Source of the DNA: Pyropia yezoensis | Lineage: Eukaryota; Rhodophyta; Bangiophyceae; Bangiales; Bangiaceae | NCBI GenBank assembly: GCA_009829735.1 | Contig: CM020620.1 | Location: forward strand, 6,278,545 to 6,342,544 | DNA length: 64,000 bases | Direction of reading: 5' to 3' | In this document: positions 40,036 through 50,236 of the stretch, one piece after another | How the letters are laid out: each line of letters opens with the position of its first letter | How positions within the stretch are numbered: the stretch's first letter is position 1 | Translations under genes and position numbers: made by a program | Notes under the pieces: model-generated | What the model saw: the letters and a program-made list of their open reading frames with translations, nothing else | The model's database searches: none | Told to the model about the DNA's origin: nothing

Positions 40036-41868
40036 GGAGACGCAATCTTCTATCTCCGTTCGACCGACCTCAAGTAGAATGAGAGTTCTGTAGTAAGCCC
40101 CCACATATGCTCAATGCTGCGACGTTCACACGTGTCATGGAGCGTGTTGATTAATATGAGCATCCGTTTCATTCATTTGAGTATTTCAGCAACCAGATTC
40201 TCGTCAGAATCTCATTGGAATGTGAAAACCCCCCGCCACATGCGTCCGACAGAGAGACATTTTGTACGGTGAGGTCCCTTTTTTTTGCCGTTTCTGGCAT
40301 CTTTTTTAGTCAGGATGTTCATGTCAGAAATACATACTGAGGCGCCTCGTGAGCAAAGTCGACGGAAAATTATGTGTCTTCGGTGCTGCTGAAGAGCTGT
40401 GACGGCGCGGATTCTGTTTCGGCACGCGGTGCCTGTGTGTCAGCACAGGACGTCGCGTACCTTTGCGCCACAGTCCAGCCTGTGGCGGGCGCGTCACCGG
40501 ACGCAGAAGGAGGGCGATGGAACGGCAGCGGCTGCGGGCCCTTCACTCGCGACGAAGACGAGGGAGCCGGGATGGCTGCAGCGCCAGGCGTGTCACCGGC
40601 AGGGAGCCGGATGACAGCGGAGCGACAGCGGCGGCACACGCGTCAACCACGGGGAGGAGGAGGCGGGAAAACGGCAACGGCGACGCGTGCGTTACCGCCA
40701 GAGGGGGGCAGGTCGGGAAATGCTAGCAGCGATCGGAGCGCCACTTGCGGGCCGGGGAGGGTTCGGGGGAGGGGCGACGACCAAGCTGTCGAGATTGCTT
40801 CCCTGATCCCATGCCTAACACCTATGTGATAACATCTGGGACCTCTTCTTGCAGATCATGCCGAACCAACATGGATCAATTCCTTGTACTGCAGTTCCCC
40901 GAGTTTTGTCTCGTGGAGACAAGAGCAACATGTGACAACAAGGCCATGAGCCAACCGCGTGCTGGGAGCTCGCAGCGGACCATTCGCTTGCTGTGGAGCT
41001 TTCCTTTTAATGAATCGATGATTGGCTGCAGTCGCGGCGGATCTGGTGCCGAACGCTGGTTGGTCGGACAGCAGCTCTTTTCTCTCACGATCTCGGCGGA
41101 TTTCCCTCTATCTCGGCCCGATCCACCCAAGAACACTAGGAGATGTCGCAGCTGGTTTATTCGATGCCTGTTGCCTCTTCGATGGCCGCAGAAGTCTCGA
41201 GAAAGTCTCAGATCGCACTGTTTCTATACTAGCGAGGAGCACTCATTGGCCGGTGGTGCGCCATCTGAGTCATGCCATTGGCCTGCTGTGGGCCTGTTGT
41301 TGTTATTGTCGCCATGAGACAATATTCGGGGTACTGCGATTTTGTGGCGCATGACGCGGTGTACCTTCCAGACTCAAGATGAGTCAGCCGCTGTCTCACA
41401 GGGTTTGCCGGCCGCACGAGAGCAGCCAGCGACAGCCCAACACAGCCTTTCGAAAGGCGCCGCTGCAGAACCCATGATGAGCCACACCTGCCACAGCTGG
41501 CGAGTCCGTTAGAATGTCCTCGCTGCAGCACTGCAGCAATGTGACTTGCTAGCCGGCTGGCCGGTTCAGTCGACCCGATCGAACCGTGCTTACGCGCCTC
41601 TCGGGCCTTCGGACCGACTGGCGTCTGGAGCCAGCTGCGCACTAGGCGCCACACGCCGGACCCCTTCATTTGGGACAAACTGGGGCTGCGTTCCTTTAGT
41701 GCGCACGCCCGCCTATGCTTTGTTCTGAGAGCCATGCTTTGTTTTTGGGCCGTCCAGTGCCTGCCGTCAAAGCGACGGGGAAACGCATGTTTTGGGGCAT
41801 CTCGGGTGCCCCGACGCGAATATGTAGCGCGTGGGTCTTGGTGCCACCTGGAGAGACCGGACGGGCAA
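40036..41868. other. Spacer without a supported gene
   Basis: 40372-40829 has a long plus-strand frame but no ATG until well inside; 40820-40858 looks like an intron end (CTCTTCTTGCAG). Downstream frames are broken. I see no family motif or terminal repeats. Confidence 0.35.
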
Positions 41869-41960
41869 CCACAGACACAGACCAAAGATGGCCTTGACTC
41901 TTTGAACCCCCGCGACTACCACCGACGTCGCGCCGTCCTCTTCCCCAGACCCACCACCGT
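41869..41960. repeat. Left member of a direct repeat pair flanking the GC-rich repeat
   Basis: CAGACACAGACCAAAG, followed by CCCGACGTCGCGCC-like sequence (exact: CCACCGACGTCGCGCC), aligns with 42809-42900 at roughly three quarters of positions, 940 bases downstream in the same orientation. The pair brackets the repeat at 42170-42770. Confidence 0.55.
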
Positions 41961-42169
41961 CACGACCCCTGTTCTCGTCTCCTCACCCTGCAGCGCTTTC
42001 GGCTGGCACGGGTCGCTGCAGCTTATCACGAGTACAATGAGTGCTGCTCAAGTGTGAGTGTGTCCTTACACTTAGGCACGACGCAGCGTAGCTGGGGGAC
42101 GGCTCTGCCCCGGCCGCGGCAGGCGGCATGGCGGCGGCGGGGCAGGGCAATTTATGTGGTGGCAGTGCC

Positions 42170-42770
42170 ACGGTTGGAAGCGTAGGATGGGTGCGGGAAA
42201 GGATCCCCCAACGCTGGAACCTTCATAGCCTCAACGCCGGCAAACGCCACGAAGCTCAGTGGGAGAGGCTGCGTGGCAGCGCGGGGGCGGGCGGTGACTG
42301 AGCGGTGAGTGCGGCGACGCTTGGCCGCGTCGCGGTCTAGGCGGCGACGACAGCGGGCCGAAGCGGGGCCGTGGCCGCCATCTGCGGCAATTAGGCCGTG
42401 CGCACTGCGGCGGCCGTCGCGCCGCCTGGCGGCCAGGTCGGCGGCGGCGGCGGTCGGGGGGAGTTTCCGTGTGGGGTGGGACGATCCCTTCCCGCCGCTG
42501 CGGCTGCCCACCTCACCTTCAGGGCGACAATGGGCGGCAAAGCCGAGTCTGAGAGGGCGTCGGCGGCAAGCGGCGGGGTGGCGGCACCGGTGGCGGGCGG
42601 CGCGCCGGCTGCGCTTGTCGGGTCCGCGGTGGCAGGCGGGGGTGGTGCTGGCAGGGGCTGGGGCGATGGGGGAGTGCGGCTGGGCGGGGGTACCCCGTCG
42701 CCCTCTGCTGGCGTCCCCACCACAGCCAAACGCGCCACTACCACCCTCTACGGGTCGTAGGAACGGGTGC
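42170..42770 (+). repeat. GC-rich dispersed repeat, copy in plus orientation
   Basis: Inverted paralog of 27440-28100. The translated segment GGVAAPVAGGAPAALVGS...DGGVRLGGG is shared with the other copy, while the upstream half is interrupted by stops here. Bracketed by imperfect direct repeats, so it may lie in an old insertion. Confidence 0.6.
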
Positions 42771-42808
42771 AGAAAGTAGGAGCAGGGAGGGCCCCTGCAC
42801 TCGGGGCA

Positions 42809-42900
42809 ACAACAGACACAGACCATAGCCGACCGTTACGTTTTGAGCCCCTCTCGACCACCACCGACGTGGCGCCATCCTCTTCCCAAGAACCGTCGCC
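42809..42900. repeat. Right member of the direct repeat pair
   Basis: CAGACACAGACCATAG followed by CCACCGACGTGGCGCC; partner at 41869-41960. Confidence 0.55.
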
Positions 42901-43064
42901 TTTCGTACCTTGTCCTCCTCCCGGCATCCTGTCGCATCCAGAGATGATGCAACTTCGTACGCCTGTCTTTAGGCACACGACCATGAGGGAAAGGAAGAAG
43001 ACCAAAAGTGGTGTGGCAGCAACGTACGCTCGCTACGGGGCCTACCTTTAACCCAAAAATATAT

Positions 43065-43149
43065 TGGATCAGCGGGGGATCGATCCCCGGACCTCTCGCA
43101 GGCTTGCTGTCGGTGCTAAGCGAGCACTCTACCACTGAGCTACAAACCC
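43065..43149 (-). tRNA. tRNA-Ala (anticodon AGC) with 13-nt intron
   Basis: On the minus strand the cloverleaf folds fully: acceptor GGGTTTG/CTGATCC with discriminator A; D arm GCTC/GAGT with loop AGTGGTA; anticodon stem CTCGC/GCGAG; T arm CGGGG/CCCCG with loop ATCGATC. The anticodon loop TTAGCA is followed by a 13-base insert (CCGACAGCAAGCC) after position 37, the canonical place for nuclear tRNA introns. The anticodon AGC and the G3:U70 wobble pair, the main alanine identity element, agree. Position 6:67 is a U-U mismatch. CCA is not encoded. A T5 run for RNA polymerase III termination follows within ten bases. A 73-residue mature tRNA is predicted, counting the discriminator. Confidence 0.93.
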
Positions 43150-44381
43150 AATTTCCTTACACGACGAAAGCGCTTTTTAAAATTATTCACAATGTTACGC
43201 AACTAGCTGTGCTGCTTCGTTGATTACTGCCTCGAAGTCAGGGATGCAGAGATGCAAATATGTGCCGAAGAGCTCGGCAACGGACTGGATGCGTCTTTTC
43301 ATATAACATGCGCAGCATCCTACCTCCTTCGCATGAACACAAGCTCACGAGGAGAATTATGCGATTGTCCGATGTCGCTTTACGCGGACGAAAGGGTCAC
43401 GAGAAGCCACCTTTTTTGAAGGCCCTCAGTAGACCTTTGTGTTCGAGAAAGGCGAAAAGAAGATTTCTTTTCAGCTGTACAAATAGACTCTGCTGCATCG
43501 GGATGACCCGAACAGAGCACAGAGAATCCCGGCCTCGCTGTCCCAAACTTTTCGCACTATAATAGGCCCCAGATTTCAATGAAGTCTGTAGGCGTCTAGT
43601 ATCCTTATCACACAGGAAACGTACCATGGGTAACCAAAGGGAGACCAGTGAGACACAGAGCCCCCACCCGCCTGGCTGTCTAAGACGCGAGGAGCACGCA
43701 CCAGAACGGCAGTATTTTCGCACAAAATAATCTACATTCACGAAGGAGGAAGGCTACGAACACCTCCTGCGCGCTCATATCCCCCCCTGATCCCGCACCC
43801 AGCGACCCTTCACCCCGGGCCACGTGCCGGCCTACCATATCCCCAGCCAGCAGTGCCAGCAGAAATCTCCTCTTTTCTCTCCCACGGGTCATCCCCACCA
43901 GCGGGGCCGTGACCCCGGAGCAAGTACAGCAGTATATCCCTCGAGAATGAAAAAAACTCACGAACAAAGTAGCCCCTATTAGGGGTAAGACCCATACACC
44001 TGGATTGGGCTTACGCCCGCCCAAATTCGGTATCCCGTGGAGATACCTGTGTCGGTCTCGGGCCACCCCATTCCCAAGTGAGCCCAGGGATCTCGAGCGG
44101 ACCCACCAACCGGGGAGCCGCGCAGTTAGCCGCGTGGCCACTCGGAAAGGCCTCCGCATATCCTTGCATTGGCACCGGTGGCACCGTACGCCACCGTCGC
44201 ATCCGGGCCGTGCCCTGGCGCGAGTGTTAGGGATCCCTAGGATTCCCACACCGAGACTCATCACAGCACCGGTGGCATCCGACATGATAACTGGCTCAGC
44301 CGTCAGCCACAAGAGTCGATTCGGCAAGTTCGCAACACCAGAGTTGTTAAAACCATCGTTTCAGCCCACGTCATCTGACAG
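43150..44381. other. Spacer without a supported gene
   Basis: AT-richer to 43700, then average. Minus-strand frame 43680-44327 is long but lacks motifs. The stretch 43960-44280 could be an old LTR fragment leading into the integrase relic, but no partner LTR is visible. Confidence 0.3.
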
Positions 44382-44820
44382 ATCAAGGACCTCACTTCAT
44401 GTCCCAGTTGCTCCTTGCCGTCTGCCGTACGCTCAGCATCGAGCCAAGATCGACGACTCCATACCACTCGGTAACCGACGGGCATGTCGAGCGCTACAAA
44501 CGCACTTGCTTCAAGAAGGTCAGGCTTTACGGATCAAGGACCTCACTTCATGTCCTAGTTTCTTCTCGCCGTCTGCCGTACGCTCAGCATCGAGCCAAGA
44601 TCGACGACTCCATACCACTCGGTAACCGACGGGCATGTCGAGCGCTAAGAACGCACCTTCTTCAAGAAAGTCAGGCTTTACGTTGCCGACACCCCGACGA
44701 TGTGGCTTCCACTCTTGCCCGTTCTCACAAAGCGTACAACACAAAACCGCATCGCTCGTCGAGTGTGGCCTCGTTCCAGATGGTCATCCTGCAAAGCATC
44801 TCGAAGCAACTAGTGCACAG
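44382..44820 (+). pseudogene. Gypsy-type integrase relic with internal tandem duplication
   Basis: One frame reads HFMSQLL...LSIEPRSTTPYHSVTDGHVERYKRT, matching the end of the integrase core (the S-T-x-Y-H-P...DG-x-x-E segment with the catalytic Glu). About 150 bases (44382-44531) are repeated directly at 44532-44681 with a handful of changes, including stops in the second unit. Then, in a shifted frame, AYNTKPHRSSSVASFQM corresponds to the region after the core. No other retrotransposon part is preserved next to it. Confidence 0.6.
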
Positions 44821-44896
44821 CCCACCGCCAGGTATGTCGATCCAGGCACACGGCTTCATTAAGCAGGGCTCACCATTGTCGGTCAGACGATCCTCC

Positions 44897-45346
44897 ATGG
44901 ATTTTCTGCGCAAGACGATCCTCCAGATGTTCGAAGCGCTGCGCCCGGTGCTGGCAGCAGCGGAGGAAGCGGCGGCGGCAGCGTCAGTGGCGGCGGCAGC
45001 GTCCGCAGCAGCGTGGGCGGCGGCGGCGGCCGCCGACGCGGCGAGGCAACGCAAGTCCATAAGGCGCTGTAGCGCAGGCTGCGGCGGCGGCGGCAAGCAG
45101 CGGCCGCCGGCAGCGGCCAGCGCAAGCCCCCGCGACGCGGTGGCGCCGGCGGCTGTGACGAAAGCGAGTGTGGCAGTGGAGCCCGAGCGCGCCCGCCACA
45201 AGAGCTGTGCAAAGGTACCAGACTTGGCGAAGTGTAGTGTGTGGGACCGCGCCAGTGTGTCAGAGTATCTAGCTGTCAGTAGCCTGTGGTTCGGTCAAGT
45301 GTACTCTGCTGTGAGGCAAGTGCGAATGTATGTATCAGGGGTATAG
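44897..45346 (+). CDS. Ala-rich small ORF, doubtful
   Basis: ATG at 44897 starts MDFLRKTILQMFEALRPVL, an amphipathic helix, then a long poly-Ala stretch and an ordinary C-terminus (CSVWDRASVSEYLAVSSLWFG) to 149 residues. The frame is continuous with relic sequence upstream, so it may be part of the decayed retroelement rather than a gene. No family recognised. Confidence 0.25.
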   Translation: MDFLRKTILQMFEALRPVLAAAEEAAAAASVAAAASAAAWAAAAAADAARQRKSIRRCSAGCGGGGKQRPPAAASASPRDAVAPAAVTKASVAVEPERARHKSCAKVPDLAKCSVWDRASVSEYLAVSSLWFGQVYSAVRQVRMYVSGV

Positions 45347-47821
45347 GAACGTGCCCCTCATTAGGGATGTTTGGCATGTAATCCGGAGGTCGCTTTTGCC
45401 GGTCTTCTGACCGTTTTTGGACAGTAGAAGAGCGACTGGATCTTCCAGACAGTTGTGGAATCTCGGTGTTTTTAGCTTGTAGAATTAATGTCGTCGCATG
45501 ACTGTATATATGAACTGTACGTACATTTAGCAGCTTTGAACTCCAGAATGGAGTAGGAGCCGCGTGCGCCGATAGCAACGTTTGGAGTCTCATGGCAGCG
45601 ATGTCGATGGTAGTGGAACCGCGGCATCTGGGTCCGCGGTTGCGGCGGCGGCGGTGGTGGCGGCGACAGTGGCCGCTGTTGTGGCCGCGACTGCGTCGGT
45701 GTCTTTGCCGTCCACAGCCATGTAAGCCGTGCCGCTGTCGGCGACAGTTGCCACGCCAGCGGCGACGATGTGGAATAAAGAAAAAAGGCAATGCTCTCGT
45801 AGTCTGCACACGTACAGCTGCGCGTTGCGCGTTGGATGTTGCATGGGTGCGCGTGAACTGTATGCAGTTGTATCGAACAGTGGGGGAGGCAGTGGCGTTG
45901 AGCGTGCAGGTATGTGTGGTGTGCTCGTGGGAAAGTGTGTGGTGGGGGGAGGGCGGTCCCTCTCTGCGGTCAACTACGTCATGCAGGGGGTGCCCCCTCC
46001 TGGGGCAAGTGCCGTGCTTCACGAGAAGCCTGTTCATCAGGAGAAGCTGACGCCCCCGGTTGCGAGGCCGTCGTGAAGGTGGGCGGCCAGTGCTAGGTTC
46101 ACATCTACCTCCGACGAAAGCATGGAAAACGTGCCCGCCATGGTGGTTCTACCCTGAAAAGAGGCAGCAGTACCCCAGAACAGAGTGAGAGTCGCGTGCC
46201 CACCATATTCCCCCAGGGCATGTGTGTACTGTACAATCCGAGTTCAAGAGTCCAAATCTCGGCTGTGAGGGGCGACCCCAGAGAGTCGTCAAAGAGCAAA
46301 ACGTGGCGTGAATGTACAGGATTGATACAGGATGGGTGCCAACCCGCCAGCTGTAGATTTGCAAAGTACCGTCGGGAACTGTCGTGCGATCATATATCTC
46401 GACGGTATCTCCACAACGTGGCAAGATAAACCGTCGAAAGACCGTCGAAGCGACCGTCGGATTACATGCCAAAACTCCCTATTGGCATGTAAGTTGGTAG
46501 ATTGCGACGGACAAGTGTGCCAGTACCATTCTGTAGACACGCAGTCGCTGACTTTCGGCCGCTCCGTGACGCTCTCTTAGCACCCACATCGCGTCTCTGA
46601 TGGCTGGGTGACGGGCGGGAGCTATTCCGTCGCCTGTCAATAGCGACGCTCCCTGGGTGTGTTGCAGCCTGCTGGGCAGGTGCTCGTGGCTGAGGGACCA
46701 CCCACCACGACCCGTGTCCAGCGGCGGCTGGGTTGCCACGGGGGTGCTTGGCGGTCTTGTCACCTGTCGCGGCCGTGTCCGTCAGCTCGGCCTCGGTGGC
46801 CTTCGACATCAGGGCACGATATACCTATTAGTTTTCAACTAGCTGGGGCTACTTGCCTCATACCTTTGAATACCCTTAATTTCGGTGCCAAGTGTGTCTC
46901 AAATACACTTGAATGTGCGATGCACTTGCAAGAGTCTAAATATGTAGAACTTCTTCTTTCGCCAAGTGTATCGCTGCTACACTTGATATCATATACTTGT
47001 GGTACCCTTGGGCCGATACCCTTGCACAGCCCTTCCCGCCCCGTCGATTGTGGTTGGCATAGCGTGGCGCGGCCGCCGCGACGGCGCGGCCGCCGCGGCT
47101 GTGGAAGACTCACGACCGCACGTATGACGGACCCACCGGTTGGTGCTGTCAGGACATGAGGTGAAAACCCCAAATCTCGCCCAAGATGTCAAGGGTTTAG
47201 CCCGTGAAGCAGTGGTCCACACATGGTTGTGAGGGTGATAAACATAGTACTAAAAGTATAGCAAAACGTTCATTGAAGTCATCGAAATCATCGGAGACCC
47301 TGCTATATTTACGAACAAGATTGCAGCGTGTCTCGATCTCTCAGGTGGGATCGGGCACCCGATCGCTGTACAGTAAGTGACAGCACGGTAGTAAAGCCTG
47401 GCGCACTGACCGCCGTGTGCGGCGGCAGAAGGAGTCTGTTTTGCAGAGCCGGCACGTTGAGGGAGGAGGGCCCCCTTGCCGCAACCACAACAGCAGCCGC
47501 CGCCGCCCCGGCGCTGCTCGGCCGTGACATCCGCCTGACGTGCGCTGCGCCGGCCGCGCGGCGTACAATGGCAGCCATGCAGCTATTCGATTGCAAAGCG
47601 GACCCCACGTCGATAGGCACGACATGTCGGCGCTGGACGGACTCCTTGCGGAAAGGCGATGGCTACGCCGCTTGTCCTATCCCATCTCTTTGGCGAACGC
47701 GTTGCCGTACTTGCAACCACCTGGTATCGACCACATGGGGCGCTTCAAATAAAGGGCTACATCCACACGTGGCAAGTTCATCGATTCTATAAAAATACAG
47801 TGTAACGAGTGATAAAATATG
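45347..47821. other. AT-richer spacer with hairpins
   Basis: No supported gene. Frames at 45590-45973 (minus) and 47328-47792 (plus) are weak. Perfect hairpins occur at 46462-46492 (TTACATGCCA stem of 10, loop 11) and 46963-46985 (CAAGTGT stem), and ACCGTCG motifs cluster at 46360-46460. The ACACTTG/CAAGTGT motif recurs several times between 46880 and 46990. Confidence 0.4.
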
Positions 47822-48184
47822 TGTAGCAATATGGTTGGCCGTATTGTGACCCTAATGTTAGGGGGGCTTCTTCTCATCCTTGGCTTTCAATTTGAGAGTC
47901 CGTACTGGTCAGGGTATCTATAAGTTACGTATGACCCGAGGGACTTGCATCTTGGGGTGGAGGGTAGTTAGTAGTGTCTCCGAGGGTTTATAACGAGGGG
48001 GCCGGCGGTGAATCCACCGCCGGTCAAGGCAGAACAACAAACCCCTCCCATTTGGGCTCCCATCTTGGTCCCGTGGCTTGCGCTCCAAGGACAGCAACCT
48101 TGGCCTCCCGGTGACGTTGGTGCCGATCCCCCTTGGTGAGTGTTCCCTGAGAGTGGACGTGCGACGGATTCCTATTGTGCTACA
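47822..48184 (+). repeat. LTR 1 of the tandem Gypsy array
   Basis: 363 bp; ends TGTAGCA/TGCTACA. Left flank is AATATG; a target-site copy cannot be tested because the array leaves the window. Confidence 0.95.
47987..48023 (+). promoter_or_regulatory. Candidate LTR core promoter and leader hairpin
   Basis: TTTATAA at 47987-47993 is followed by CCGGCGGTG AATC CACCGCCGG (48002-48023), a perfect 9-bp stem with 4-nt loop that would sit near the start of the transcript. The same pair occurs in the shared LTR at 58344-58380. Assignment is by position and shape only. Confidence 0.45.
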
Positions 48185-48185
48185 T

Positions 48186-48229
48186 TGGTGGAGCAGCAGG
48201 GGACGGGTTTCCGTCACCCGTGTGGTGAC
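48186..48229 (+). other. Primer-binding site and alternative leader hairpins
   Basis: TGGTGGAGCAGCAGGGGAC at 48186-48204 is identical to that of the other retrotransposon family in this window. GACGG/CCGTC (48202-48215) and GTCACC/GGTGAC (48213-48229) overlap, so they are mutually exclusive stems. Confidence 0.7.
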
Positions 48230-48409
48230 GCCGTCTTCGGACCTGGCACACGGATAGGGATCCGGTCCTTTTCTTGTACTCGTGGTGTCGCGACCTGATC
48301 GATTGTGTTGAGTTTTTACCTTTGACTGTGATCTACTGTTACTCTCCCCAATCTACCCCCTCGCTCTCTTATTCATGGTGATTGTTACGTCGGTTGACTG
48401 ATTGTGGCT

Positions 48410-50233
48410 ATGTCTACCCAAGAGACGGGGAACGTTCAAGATGACGGATCGGCGTCGACGCCGACTCCGGAGGTTACTACGGGAACCGGGATCGGGAACC
48501 CGATCGACAACATTGAGACGCCAATGCTTTCCGGTGCCGGATCGACGTTTGGCACGGCTCGGACGGCAGGAGGCGGGGGCCCGCCTCAACTGTCATCGAC
48601 CGACCTCACTCCGCCGCCTCCTTCACCAGGGGACTCCCTGATGGCATCATTGGCCCGCATCGAGGCCCGGTTTTCCGGACTCGACGCTCGTCAAAAGCGG
48701 ACGGAGGACGCAATGGCAGTGTTGATGTCAACACGCCACACGACGGGACCCCGTCGTGTCCCTCCCACACCGGTACGGTTTGAACCGGCCGGACTACTTT
48801 CGGAGTCCACTGGGGTCGACCCCGGCGAAGCAACTCCCGGAGAGCCCCCGGACACAATGGGGTATGGATCCGACTCGTCGGCAGAGTTGGAACGGAGTCA
48901 CACGGAGCGATGCGCTCGATGCACCCGAAGCGGACTCCGCGGGCACGACCCGGCGGATACTTACGCCGGTGGAGAGTCGGTCATTGGGGGAGGGGGTACC
49001 CTCTCACAGTATCCCCACGACGAAGGAGGCCAGGCTTCTCGGGTTCCCGAGGAGCCGACGCCCGAAGTACCATCTTCAGTGGTGGGAGCCATAACCGCGC
49101 AGGTAACTGCGAGCCTACTAAAGCGGATGGAGTCCGATGAGTTTGCTCATCAACTGGCTAAGCGATTGGATATCCAGGACGCTGACACGGAGATCGTCAA
49201 CGAGGTCTTCCGGTCGGTTCTTACTCCGGAACGTTATCGTTTGGAGGACCGCTCTACCACCGTATCGGAATCGATGCGTAATACGTCGCATCGGGCGATG
49301 CGCTCTATGCAGACCCTTATGAAGGGAGTCCCTATGTTCGGGGGGCCGAACGGACGCCCGTTGGCAGTCATCGGCTTCTTGACTAGCTTCAAGGCAGCCG
49401 CGGACAAGGCCCTCGTTAACGAGAGGCTGGCCCTGGAGATCCTCCCGTTCTTTGTTGATGAACGGGTGCGAGGCATCCTTCGCCAGGCATCCCCGATGCC
49501 GGGAATGAGGGTTGCGGCCACCCCCATGGATTACCGTGGGATTCTCAAGGAGCTGCTGAGCAGTTACCTCAGTGAGGACAAGTGCGAGGACCACTACCGG
49601 GCCCTGCGCACTGCCACCGCCCAGAGCTGGGAGGATGAGGAGATGTTTGGACGACGGATTCAAGAGCTTGACTACGAGCTTGGGAAGCTCCTCGGAGAAG
49701 GGGAGCTACGGGCCATCCTGTTCGCAGGAGTACCCAACTACGTGCGGATATCCGCACGGGGCGCCAACACGGCACGGACGAACTTCAGTCGACTGATGCA
49801 TATGTGCAAGTCCCTGGGGGACGCCTACCGGGTGCTTCACCCGGAGTGTGCTCTTGCCTCGAAGCCCAAGGGTGAGGGGAGCAAGCTCAATCTTACCCCG
49901 GTACCGAGGCAAGACAAGATGGAACGGAAGGCCGCACCGGTACTAGTGGCTACCGAGTACGCACCCACGGGTGAGGAGGAACCACTTGTTGACCAGCAGG
50001 GCCACCTGCTGTTACCGGCTACGCCGGTGATCGATGAGCAAGGTACGGTAGCGTACATCGCGCCGGCGGGGACCCAGTTCCAGGTCAGCGAGGGCACGGG
50101 ACGTCGCGTCCCGTGCGTACGGACTACGGGGTACTCCCCGGTGACGGGTAACCCTCACCAACCCTTGCCAACATGGGCGGAACGCACGGAGGCACCTCCG
50201 CAGATTGCGGGCCGACCCAACCGGTTGGGGTAG
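48410..50233 (+). CDS. gag: Gag, unit 1 (ends at TAG before zinc knuckle)
   Basis: ATG 48410 (an upstream in-frame GTG is less likely); 607 residues. N-terminal third is Thr/Pro/Gly-rich; about 300-480 is the capsid-like helical region (GFLTSFKAAADKAL, ALEILPFFVDERV, LKELLSSYLSEDKCEDHYRAL). It stops with TAG at 50231-50233, one codon before ATG of the zinc-knuckle ORF in the same frame. In the other Gypsy family here the zinc knuckle is inside one Gag ORF, so the TAG either is a nonsense mutation or a regulated stop. Unit 2 has the same TAG. Confidence 0.85.
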   Translation: MSTQETGNVQDDGSASTPTPEVTTGTGIGNPIDNIETPMLSGAGSTFGTARTAGGGGPPQLSSTDLTPPPPSPGDSLMASLARIEARFSGLDARQKRTEDAMAVLMSTRHTTGPRRVPPTPVRFEPAGLLSESTGVDPGEATPGEPPDTMGYGSDSSAELERSHTERCARCTRSGLRGHDPADTYAGGESVIGGGGTLSQYPHDEGGQASRVPEEPTPEVPSSVVGAITAQVTASLLKRMESDEFAHQLAKRLDIQDADTEIVNEVFRSVLTPERYRLEDRSTTVSESMRNTSHRAMRSMQTLMKGVPMFGGPNGRPLAVIGFLTSFKAAADKALVNERLALEILPFFVDERVRGILRQASPMPGMRVAATPMDYRGILKELLSSYLSEDKCEDHYRALRTATAQSWEDEEMFGRRIQELDYELGKLLGEGELRAILFAGVPNYVRISARGANTARTNFSRLMHMCKSLGDAYRVLHPECALASKPKGEGSKLNLTPVPRQDKMERKAAPVLVATEYAPTGEEEPLVDQQGHLLLPATPVIDEQGTVAYIAPAGTQFQVSEGTGRRVPCVRTTGYSPVTGNPHQPLPTWAERTEAPPQIAGRPNRLG

Positions 50234-50236
50234 TCC

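Noticed and set aside
41229..41885. 218-codon minus-strand frame
   Set aside because: No recognisable motif, poor start, and no paralog in the window.
46230..46262. tRNA-like T-arm (GAGTTCAAGAGTC)
   Set aside because: Stem pairing is out of register and no acceptor, D or anticodon arm can be folded around it.
47328..47792. Possible gag relic (MQLFDCKADPTSIGT...RRW resembles the start of a Gag helical region)
   Set aside because: Only about 25 residues are suggestive and no other element part is nearby; too weak to annotate.
49118..49663. Minus-strand frames within gag and pol of the tandem units (also repeated in unit 2)
   Set aside because: They are exact shadows of the sense coding sequence; codon pattern and motifs support only the plus strand there.
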